A DNA stretch of 64,000 nucleotides, taken from contig JAUPFV010000005.1 of NCBI GenBank assembly GCA_036936605.1, forward strand, positions 60,718,742 to 60,782,741, written 5' to 3'. Numbering within the stretch: the first letter of the stretch is position 1; each line of letters starts with the position of its first letter. Below the pieces are notes generated by a model that worked only from the letters and a program-made list of their open reading frames with translations, was not told where the DNA came from and ran no database searches. A program made the position numbers and the translations under genes. The stretch comes from Limnanthes douglasii subsp. nivea (Eukaryota; Streptophyta; Magnoliopsida; Brassicales; Limnanthaceae). Below are positions 56,775 through 64,000 of this stretch, one piece after another.

Positions 56775-56940
56775 AAACCAAGTGAGAGTTGATCGGAGAG
56801 GATCAAGATTGGTCGGGAAGTTTGAATTTTCTGGTGAAAATCTTGAGAATAGGGGAAGAGCACGATGAAGGTAGCCATAAACTCTAACTTCTCTCTAAAA
56901 AGGTTTCTATGTAAGAAGAGTGGAAATGAGAGGAAGGTTG

Positions 56941-56948
56941 TATTTATA
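56941..56948 (-). promoter_or_regulatory. TATA box facing the aORF of element C
   Basis: TATAAATA on the minus strand (AGTATAAATACAAC), 167 bp before the ATG at 56774. It matches the TATA word at the same relative place in element B. Confidence 0.6.
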
Positions 56949-57448
56949 CTAAAGCAAGTGAAGGCATGTGAAGGTGGAAAGAACTTTGTGATGATAGGTT
57001 GGAATACGAATCAGTGATTTGGTTAAATGTTCGACATCTGTCAGGCTAGACTACTATGGTTATGATGAATTTAACGGTTATATATATAACAGTTATATTC
57101 GAGGATGATTATTCAAAGATGATATATTTACATAATATTTCGAGAACGATTTTGAAGCCAACATTTTATTACATCGATTTGAAGTGATTTCAAGCTAACG
57201 TTTAACTATCAAGGATTTTTGAGGCCATTTTGCGTTTATTCTTTAATTCAAATATGTTTTAAGATGCTAAATTGCATAAGTGCTTCAAATAACTATTTAA
57301 TCTAATTGCTTAGAATGATTTCTTTTAAGTTTTTGACAGGTTACATAGCGTATGGGAGTTTTCGAATATGTAAAGATTTGAAGACAAAAAAAATTTGAAG
57401 ACTTTTTAGTTCTCATTCATTTACTAACATGAGAACTAGGGGAGCTTC

Positions 57449-57576
57449 TAATATGGAAATCGAGTGTTAAGGACTAAATTGTAAATAATCTAAATTTAAG
57501 GATTTAATTATAATTGATGTATGTTTTGTCCTTAATCCGTGACTAATGTAAGTTTAAGAGGATATTTGTAACTATG
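57449..57576 (+). repeat. left part of the presumed 3' LTR of element C
   Basis: Follows a polypurine-like CTAGGGGAGCTTC. It starts TAATATGGAAATC, which lines up with TGATAAGGGAG of B's LTR, and has GGACTAAATTGTAAAT like B's GGACTAAATGTGAAAT. It is cut at 57576 by copia element E. The right half is not recognisable beyond 60263, so the LTR may be truncated. Confidence 0.55.
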
Positions 57577-58001
57577 TATAATTAGTAAGGACTAAAGAGA
57601 GATTTGATGGTGAGAATAATTGAAAGATAGAGAAGCAGATGAGTTACTAGAAAATCAAAATACTTCTATTCATTCATTTAGTAGATGGAGCTTTAAATAA
57701 TTGAAAGATAGAGAAGCAGATGAGTTACTAGAAAATCAAAATACTTCTATTCATTCATTTAGTAGATGGAGCTTTAAATACAAGATAAAAGTCACTAACA
57801 TAAGTTAAATTAGTGACATAAGTTAACTAAAAACCACAAGTACTAAAGCGTGTTCATAGAACTTTAACTGTGACATTTCCTAAAAAAGACACATAAAAGA
57901 CCCATAAAGGACTCACAAAAGATCCATAAACAGGACCAACATAAACTAACAACTTCTAAATAATGTTAAACCAATGAACAACTATGTAAACAACTTCAAC
58001 A
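57577..58001 (-). repeat. 3' LTR of element E
   Basis: On the minus strand it begins TGTTGAAGTTGTTTAC. It aligns with the 59992-60263 copy over CTTCTAAATAATGTT, GGACCAACATAAACTAAC and AAAAGACACA blocks. It is longer because of an exact 81-bp tandem duplication (57617-57697 and 57698-57778) and a segment around 57775-57840 missing from the other LTR. Confidence 0.85.
57617..57778 (+). repeat. exact 81-bp tandem duplication inside the LTR of element E
   Basis: Two identical consecutive copies beginning TAATTGAAAGATAGAGAAGC, with no mismatches seen. Confidence 0.95.
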
Positions 58002-58093
58002 CTTCTTGTTTAGATGCTGTTTAATTTTTTTGGTATTCTTTTCTTCTTCTTCTTCGATTTTTTGCGCCTTTCACTAGCAGCAACAATATTCAC

Positions 58094-58741
58094 TTATGTA
58101 TGTCTTTCAACCGAAAGATTTATTTCAACCGAAAGCTCAAGACTTCTTGTTACTATCACAAGTTGTTTGTCGATAACATCATCGAACTGGACTTCTACAC
58201 CAATATCATGTTTGTCCATTAAAATTCCATTTTCAAAGGCGTCTGAAGATAGAAGTAAAGTATGATATTCCCTTTTTATACCAACATCTATCAAAGCATT
58301 GACACTGTCAACGACTTTCCAAATACTTGACAATATTTGGTTAAACTGTAGATAAGTCTCCTTTAGATGAACCTCATTAATTTGTTCTCGAAGTAATGAC
58401 CTGTGAGTTGTTTGATTACTAAAGTTCTCAAACATCTGATTAGACAGATACAGCGAGGACTCAAAATTAGAACCATAACCAACATCATAGACTTCTTGAG
58501 ACAGGTTGGTTAACCTGATACTTTCATCTACATGAATTTCAGTGGCACGATAAGATGGCTCACTAAAACATGGTTTAGAATGATGTTCCCATATATCATG
58601 AGAAAGTAATTCTCGTTTCTCCATTGAATCTAGAGCAAACCTTTTTCCTTTCATTTTGACATTGAACAAGTTTGTGTCACTAGCATCTTTGATCAGGCAG
58701 TGTTGATTCTCAAACAACACTTTGTAGCCTTTATCAAGCAA
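58094..58741 (-). pseudogene. GAG-pre-integrase region of element E
   Basis: The minus-strand frame starts LDKGYKVLFENQHCLIKDAS and NVKMKGKRFALDSMEK, matching the copia GAG-pre-integrase domain. The rest (NLSQEVYDVGYG ... EINLSVERHT) is unlike integrase and seems to be sequence near the deletion junction or lineage-specific tail. The usual H..C..C integrase zinc motif is not found. Confidence 0.75.
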
Positions 58742-59011
58742 TTAACCAACACTTAAAAGATTTTGATCAATTTTTGGTACAAATAAAACATCTGAAATAA
58801 ACTTTGTACCTTCATACCTTGTTATAGCTACTTTACCTTTTCCCTTGACTTCTAAGTGTTCACCGTTTCCGATCTTCACTCTCCTGACTTCAGTGTATTT
58901 TAATTCCTCAAAAAGCTCTTTATCATATGCCATATGATTTGTCCACCCGCAGTCAATCAACCAGCTTTCACTCAATTCTATGACCGGAAGACAAGTGACC
59001 ACAAACAACAT
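58742..59011 (-). pseudogene. protease region of element E
   Basis: SWLIDCGWTNHMAYDKELFE and KIGNGEHLEVKGKGKVAITR match the copia aspartic protease (usually WLIDSGCTNHM). The D-S-G triad reads D-C-G here. The TAA at 58742-58744 separates it from GAG-pre-integrase. Confidence 0.85.
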
Positions 59012-59019
59012 ATTTGTTT

Positions 59020-59945
59020 TTCTTCTTGATCAGCTACACGTGTATCTACTTTTTGCATCCGCATCTTATCCTTGACTTTACAGATTACAACTTCATGCCA
59101 AAGTTGATTACATTTGGAGCATTTAGCATTAGGTCTCCTCCAACACCTGTATGGTGGATGACTTTAAACTTTACAATGACAACAAGACGGGTAGGATTTA
59201 CTCACATCTGCTTCTTTTCTTTTTTGAAAATTGCTAGATGAATCTTCACTCGTCCATTGATTTTTGAAGTTTGTTTTTTATACCTATTGTTGTCTTGATT
59301 CTTTGCTGGCAGGGCACCTTCAATCACCCTTTATTTCCTCATAGACCTTCTCTACTCTTGTGCTTGTAAATAATTTAAGAGTTTTATAAGAGAGATATTT
59401 GACAGATCTTTGGTGTTCTCCATAGTAGTAATAGTTGCTTCAAAATTCTATGGAACAGTCACCGGTATCATTTCAACAATCCTTGAGTCTTTTAACTCAG
59501 ACCCAAGCAATCTCACCTTGTTGGCAATGCTGAGAAGTCTGTCAAAGTTCTCCTTCACGCACTCAGACTTCTTCTTCTTTTACAACTCAAAATCCCTAAT
59601 TAAATTTAGGGCTTTCATTTCACGAATCTTTTCATCTCATTCGTACTCAGCCTTGAGGTAATACCAAATTTCCTTGGCTGTTTTGAGAGACATTATTCGT
59701 GTGAATATCGTTTAAGATACGGCTGCAAATAGACAAGCTTTTGCCTTTGATTTTCTCGTCTTTTTTTTATGTGCTTTGATATGTGCCATAGTAGGATTTG
59801 CTGGAAGTTGAGGGATTTCGTAATGCTCTTCTACTACTTCCCAAAGATCCAAAGCTTCAAAGTAAGTCTTTATACGAACTGCACACATTTAATAATTGTC
59901 TCCATCGAAGACGGGTGGTGCAGCGATTGAAAATTATCTTTCCAT
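59020..59945 (-). pseudogene. copia gag of element E
   Basis: Begins near 59942 (MER..., then PPVFDGDNY), the DUF4219-type N-terminus. It continues with YFEALDLWEVVEEHYEIPQL, KSKAKACLFAAVS, KTAKEIWYYLKAEYE and ENFDRLLSIANKVRLLGSEL, the UBN2 gag pattern, to about 59330. A zinc-knuckle region near 59190-59080 (YPSCCHCKV ... CSKCNQLGM) follows. Several stops (for example in the first codons and after EFEL) break it. Confidence 0.85.
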
Positions 59946-59978
59946 TTTAACCTCACAAATCCCTTAAGAAGAGGGCTC

Positions 59979-59990
59979 TGATACCACTTT
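59979..59990 (-). promoter_or_regulatory. primer-binding site of element E
   Basis: Minus strand TGGTATCAGAGC, the standard initiator-Met tRNA priming site of plant copia elements, one to two bases from the LTR end. Confidence 0.9.
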
Positions 59991-59991
59991 G

Positions 59992-60263
59992 TTAGTGTAG
60001 AAGACAGAGATTTAATGGTGAGAATAATTAAAAGATATAGAAGAAAATGAGTTATTGGAAAATCAAAAGACTTTTATTCATTCATTTCACTAACATAAGT
60101 TAAACTACCCACATATCAGAGAAATTTAACTGTGATGTTTCCTAAAAAAGACACACAAAAGACCCATAAGAGACTCACAAAAGACCCATAAACTGGACCA
60201 ACATAAACTAACAGCTTCTAAATAATGTTGAACCAATGAACATCTATCTAAACAGCTTCAACA
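59992..60263 (-). repeat. 5' LTR of element E
   Basis: On the minus strand it runs from TGTTGAAGCTG to CTACACTAACA. It is shorter than the other LTR copy, with only one copy of the 81-bp segment (partial). Confidence 0.85.
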
Positions 60264-60540
60264 ATATGGACTCCGATTTGAATTTTGTCTAGTAGTTACA
60301 AGAGACCTCGAAGTCATTTCCTTTTTAGTGTGGAAGTACCAATCCAAATAGAGTTGTTGAAACGTTTAGCGATGTTAGAGAGCTTTGATAATATAAAAGC
60401 GAGTTAGTGACATCAAAATGGTTGGTGAATCACCTTCGAAGAATTTAAAGATAAGTTGTCCTAATAATAGGATTACCATGTGGTGAGACCAATCTTAGTA
60501 GTTTTAAAATACCTCTACTATAGGATTAGTCTGCTTGAAA
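60264..60540. other. stretch right of element E, nothing recognised
   Basis: Should continue whatever E inserted into (the LTR of C if that reading is right), but I see no resemblance to B's LTR right half. Confidence 0.35.
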
Positions 60541-60544
60541 TATC

Positions 60545-61230
60545 TAGCTTTATTTCTCATCCGTAGTAATATTTTCCATCGGAAATGTAAAATTTATACA
60601 TCATTAGTGGGATGCCAAGTTATTCTTACAAAGTAATAAAATATTTTATAACTTACATCAAAGGTGGAATTCAGTCACAGCATCGGTTGAATATCTACGC
60701 TGCCGGTTAGGAACTTCCTTATCGACAACGTAATTTTTCCACCGACAATGTAAAAATTATGCATCACCAGTGGGATAAGTTATTGTTACAAGGTAACAAA
60801 GTTTATTCCTAACTTACACCAGCGGTGGAAGTCAATCATACCAACGGTTGAATATATACGCTATCAGTTAGCAAATTTCTAAGTGAGAATCATTTCCCAC
60901 CAGTAGTGTAAAAATTCCACACCGCTGGTGGTTTCCCAGTTATTGATAACAGATAATCACATTTTTTTTCTACATACAACGGTGGTGGAAGTCACTCACA
61001 CCGTCAGTTGATAATTTGCGCTACCAGTTAGGAAATTCCACATCAGTCGTGTAATTTTTTTTGTAGTGACGATGGGATGCTAATTTGTTTTAATTTTTTT
61101 TTACCTGACGGTGATGGAAGCCACTCACACAACCGGTTGCATTAGTGACGATGTCAGTTAGGAAATTCCATATTAGCATCGTAATATTCCATAAACAGTG
61201 GGAAAATCTAGCCCATCGGTGCGATGCTAT
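60545..61230 (+). repeat. array of ~160-bp diverged tandem repeats
   Basis: About four units, marked by (C/A)GGTTAGGAA.TTCC or CAGTTAGGAAATTCC at 60707, 60866, 61027 and 61158. Each is followed by a CACCRRYRRTGTAA phrase and preceded by GGTGGAAGTCA.TCACACCR.CGGTTG. Spacing is 159, 161 and 131 bp. Sub-terminal or terminal repeats of a DNA transposon are the likeliest source; the array lies left of the Mutator-type OTU relic. Confidence 0.75.
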
Positions 61231-62440
61231 TTTATTGTTAAAATAAACTAAGTCTTTTAAAAAATGACTACAAATATTTGGAACTTCCCACCAATGAGAG
61301 TTCTCGCCAACAAGGGTTTCCTGCAAAATAAAATTTATCTCCCACCAATCATCTTCTATAAATAAAGGTAGTCAATAGTATGATTTATTAATGTTTAATC
61401 CCAAACATGTACCACAGTATATAGTGTGTAACGAACTAGAACGTGCGCGTGTAACGAACTAGAACGTGCCCAGAGATCTTCATACTTTTAAAGTCATTTA
61501 TTGCGTTAAACTCACGATGTCGAAAGAAACTCCTGATTTGATTGACAAATTACTATGCAAAATGTACTCTATGTACGGCAAGGAAGCAACATGTTATGTT
61601 TTTTTGATGCCATCACTAAGCGGAGGTGAAAAAAGTGTCGCCAGGTTAAATTATTTGAAAATGGTTATGAGTATACGCATTGTGGATCTCCCTAATAAAA
61701 TTTAACGGGAAACCCACGATTTTTCACAATATGAGACCTCAAGAATTTATTATAAAATATATGTTGGACCATATGGTGCAAGAACTTAAACATAAAGCGG
61801 ATGCATAAACCAATTACGCTGAAACCGCTTACAAAAATTCTGAAGTAACTAACAAAGCTGAGGAATATCCGTTCGAAAAACTCTTCGACTATGGATGGAA
61901 ATATCCCTCACCATAACCGCACCTATAACGTCAACTATGTCAACTATCTATTTGTTTTTTTTTTGCGTTTGTATTTTAATTATGTATTACGTACGAATAA
62001 TGTAATCTTTGTAACTATTTTAAAAAATTTATATCTAATGTTATTGTTTTGAATTTTTTATTCTGATAATATTCATAACATACAGGTTTTTTTTCATGGT
62101 AAATAGTACAAAGATTACAATGACAAATAGTTTTGAAAATAGTGCACGTAAGTTTAAAAAAATGTTAAATCAGTTGTTTCAAAACTATAGCTTTTAATTT
62201 CGTTGTATTTCTTCCAAAGTGAATACATTTTTAATCCCCAACCTTTGGCATCTGTTGAGTGTAGTTTTATGCAACAAAGATGTATCATTGCACATGGGAC
62301 GTCAATCACGATGTAAAACTAGAAAATAAAACACATAACAAAGTGGTAATGTAAAAATCAAATAGATGTTGTCAATTTTATAGAAAGTTTGATAAAATTA
62401 AATGCTTACATTGGTAAAGTGGTTGGTATTGACCCAAACC
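61231..62440. other. stretch with a 21-bp direct repeat and no gene recognised
   Basis: GTGTAACGAACTAGAACGTGC occurs at 61426-61446 and 61449-61469. An 80-codon plus frame at 61466-61705 (LTMSKETPDLIDKLLCKMYS) is not recognised. 61950-62440 is AT-rich. Confidence 0.4.
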
Positions 62441-62449
62441 AACCCAAAT

Positions 62450-62896
62450 TTATAGTCGGGTTGACATTAGGAAGGGTGCATATTTTAATGGTTTGAAAGT
62501 GAAACTAACATGAATGGTTTTCGACCGCACTACAAAGTAGAGTATGTACTTAAATATTGATGTGATCATGAATCCTGTCTCTGACAGTGTCATCCAATTA
62601 TCCATAATAACCACATCGCTAGAGGACTTTACACATTCCACAATATTGTTTAAATCCTCCATATTGGTAAACATTGTAACGTAAACGAACACGAAATCCA
62701 TAAGATCATTGTATAAGACATCCCTAATCAACCTCAATATATTTAGTTGTCCGTCCAAAGAAAACATAATTAAAAGATAACCGTAATGGCCATCGACTTT
62801 AACATCATTGATCAATGTTATAAAAGGTCTATACAAGATAGAATATTGGTTTAAGTAGCCATTTCGATTAACCACTGTTTGTTTATCCGACATCAT
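62450..62896 (-). pseudogene. OTU-like protease domain of a Mutator-like element, catalytic Cys lost
   Basis: A 148-codon minus-strand frame. DVKVDGHYGYLLIMFSLDG, LIRDVLYNDLMDF and DNWMTLSETGFMITSIFKYI, then SFTFKPL..AP, follow the OTU-like cysteine-protease module found at the end of many plant MULE/FAR1-type transposon proteins (V.GDGNCGFRA ... WMT.PDMG..IA ... F.PL). The nucleophile position in DG-x-C-G reads Tyr (codon at 62785-62783), so it cannot be an active protease. The transposase portion is not recognisable upstream. Confidence 0.6.
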
Positions 62897-63231
62897 AACA
62901 CTTGACTTACAGCAACCGCTCCACTAGAATATATCGTTCTACTTTCTTGTGTAGGAAATCTGCTCTCTTGTGTTTGAAACTCTACCCTTTCAAAATTTAT
63001 GAGGTGGAGTTTTGCTCCCGCTCTGTAAAATGATCAATGAATTTTTGAAATATATACCTAACGATGGTGCACTCACTTTCTCAGAATCTAGCATGTGTTA
63101 ATGGTATAATTTTGCTAGTTTAGTGGATGATATAGATGTAGAAATAGATAACTTACATTTGGAAGTTCGACAACCATGCTTTTTTAGTTTATAAAAAAAT
63201 CTAAAATGAGAGATGTTTCTAGATAGACTAC
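62897..63231. other. stretch between the OTU relic and element D
   Basis: May hold degraded linker of the Mutator-like protein on the minus strand. No motif identified. Confidence 0.35.
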
Positions 63232-63640
63232 TGATGAGTCCGGATTTTGTCACCAATCTTTATGAGAACCGGATAGGGGCAATTCAGACTACATCCACCT
63301 AACCGGACAAGGACAATTCGGACAACTTCCACTTACTGAACTGTCCGGACTGAACTAATGTATTAAAAACTTAATCACTTCATGACTAAGCTAATCACTT
63401 ACTTACTTAAACTAATGGGTCTTTAAATTTGACCCAAATCCGTTAGCACAACCCGAAAGCCCATGTGGCCCAAGGATAAGGGTATAAATACCCAACGACC
63501 TTCATTAAATGAGGGTAATGAAAATTAAATACAACCAGGCAGCTCAATTGTCCATCTACATTCTATCCAAACATTAAACACCTTAAAAATACCACAAAAA
63601 TCTGGACAAAATGACCCTAACGCGAAAATAAACCTCACCA
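63232..63640 (+). repeat. 5' LTR of element D
   Basis: TGATGAGTCCGGATTTTG ... AACCTCACCA. TATA box TATAAATA at 63483-63490. Contains a duplicated GGACAA..TTCGGACAA phrase at 63320-63345. Confidence 0.9.
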
Positions 63641-63642
63641 AA

Positions 63643-63660
63643 TTGGCGACCATAGTGGGA
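63643..63660 (+). promoter_or_regulatory. primer-binding site of element D
   Basis: TTGGCGACCATAGTGGGA two bases after the LTR end. It differs from the TGGCGCCGTCT type of A and B, so D uses another primer or is a separate sublineage. Confidence 0.65.
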
Positions 63661-63713
63661 GTACGACGGTGCCTGAATCTAACATTCAAAACCATCAGGA
63701 AAAACCAGTTCGG

Positions 63714-64000
63714 ATGAATCCGGGCGTACAAGAAGTACCACCAACTTTGGCCGAAGTGGTGGGAGAAAATGATAAATACACCATTGAGGAGCGAGATAGG
63801 TTAAAAGTTGAAATAGAAGCTCTAAGGGCTGCCAAGAGGGCAGAGATGGGCACAAAAGAGAAGTCTAAGGCGTCAGTAGCTCATCATACTGACAATCCAA
63901 GGGAGTATGAGCCCTCCGAAACCCATGTGAGCACGAAAAAGACTCACGCTAGCTCAAAAAAGTCTCACCGGTCTAAACCGGTGGAGAGCTCTGATTCAGA
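63714..64000 (+). CDS. gag N-terminus of element D (partial, open to window end)
   Basis: First ATG at 63714 (MNPGVQEVPPTLAEVV). The frame is open upstream to at least 63643 and open to the window end, so no lesion is visible. It has a charged helix ERDRLKVEIEALRAAKRAE and then a Lys/Ser/His-rich tract (KKTHASSKKSHRSKP), comparable to the basic part of element B's gag. No capsid core is reached. It is the only uninterrupted retrotransposon frame start in the window. Confidence 0.65.
   Translation, partial: MNPGVQEVPPTLAEVVGENDKYTIEERDRLKVEIEALRAAKRAEMGTKEKSKASVAHHTDNPREYEPSETHVSTKKTHASSKKSHRSKPVESSDS

Larger units (their letters stand above)
39541..57576 (+). mobile_element. element C: 5'-truncated Tat-type Ty3/gypsy element, host of nested insertions
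   Basis: C is split by element B. Its parts are 39541-40810 (end of protease/linker, RT, start of RNase H) and 51214-57576 (rest of RNase H, second RNase H, integrase, antisense ORF, presumed start of the 3' LTR). LTR, gag and most of protease are missing at the left. Besides B it was also hit by a solo LTR (53795-54274) and, at 57577, by copia element E. C must therefore be older than all three. Confidence 0.88.
57577..60263 (-). mobile_element. element E: internally deleted Ty1/copia element (minus)
   Basis: LTRs lie at 60263-59992 (5' in element orientation) and 58001-57577 (3'). The primer-binding site TGGTATCAGAGC, complementary to initiator tRNA-Met, follows the first LTR. Gag, zinc-knuckle region, protease and GAG-pre-integrase are present; integrase, RT and RNase H are absent, so the element is non-autonomous. 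The flanks CTATG (57572-57576) and ATATG (60264-60268) form a probable 5-bp TSD with one mismatch. Confidence 0.85.
63232..64000 (+). mobile_element. element D: Ty3/gypsy element entering the window's right end
   Basis: 5' LTR, primer-binding site and the start of gag; the remainder lies beyond the window. The same LTR family gives the solo LTRs at 32482-32868 and 53795-54274. The gag N-terminus resembles the Tat gag layout of B (helix EIEALRAAK versus EIEKLRAEK). Confidence 0.85.

Noticed and set aside
61056..61068. TTTTTTTTGTAGTG, read inverted as CACTACAAAAAAAA, a CACTA-type transposon end
   Set aside because: The ~160-bp repeat array continues unchanged past the motif and no opposite terminus or 3-bp duplication was found, so it is only mentioned as a possibility.
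1..64000. tRNA, rRNA, CRISPR arrays, riboswitches, organellar genes, centromeric satellites
   Set aside because: Looked for by eye; no cloverleaf-compatible gene, no regularly spaced identical repeats with unique spacers, and no organelle gene sequence was recognised.

Overview
The window reads as nuclear DNA of a flowering plant, probably a eudicot. It is AT-rich, carries one intron-containing plant gene, and is otherwise packed with decayed plant retrotransposons and DNA-transposon debris. There are no operons, bacterial signals, tRNA/rRNA genes or CRISPR arrays. The only ordinary host gene I can support is a three-exon minus-strand gene at 11179-12342, whose C-terminus looks like an SPT2-type chromatin protein.

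Layout. 1-10135: Ty3/gypsy element A of the Tat (Retand/Grande-like) type. It has an LTR end, primer-binding site, ruined gag and protease, a large internal deletion, and the integrase C-terminus. Behind these lies an antisense reading frame (aORF) whose core has been amplified into four ~1.2-kb tandem units. 11179-12342: host gene. 12830-13046: a SINE with perfect 16-bp target-site duplications (TSDs). 14.2-14.6 kb and 29.5-29.9 kb: DUF4283-like LINE ORF1 relics. 15.9-17.2 kb: Ty1/copia gag remnant. 17.2-20.6 kb: AT-rich DNA with dispersed AAATGYGAAAC repeats and a few minus-strand coding-like blocks. 20.76-24.5 kb: LINE 1 (minus). 25.0-29.1 kb: 5'-truncated LINE 2 (plus), split by a 707-bp hAT-like MITE with a perfect 8-bp TSD. 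31.2-35.8 kb: LINE 3 (plus), split by a solo LTR, an ~0.8-kb insertion and an antisense block. 36-39.5 kb: AT-rich DNA with small repeats.

39.5-60.3 kb is a nested retrotransposon cluster. Element C (Tat type, 5'-truncated) is interrupted three times. A 10.4-kb Tat element B sits in its RNase H region (40811-51213). A solo LTR of family D sits in its aORF (53795-54274). An internally deleted Ty1/copia element E sits in its presumed 3' LTR (57577-60263). From 60.5 kb onward there is a ~160-bp repeat array, an inactivated OTU-like protease domain of the kind carried by plant Mutator-like elements, and the start of element D (63232 to the window end).

The most interesting shared component is the aORF. 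Elements A, B and C each carry a minus-strand gene between pol and the 3' LTR. It has a recognisable order of parts: a low-complexity N-terminus, a core resembling the 'putative gypsy-type transposon' domain (Transposase_28), a short intron of about 60-80 bp, then a coiled-coil and acidic tail. In B and C a TATA box faces it in antisense. All sense-strand pol genes here are broken, so the elements look incapable of self-mobilisation.
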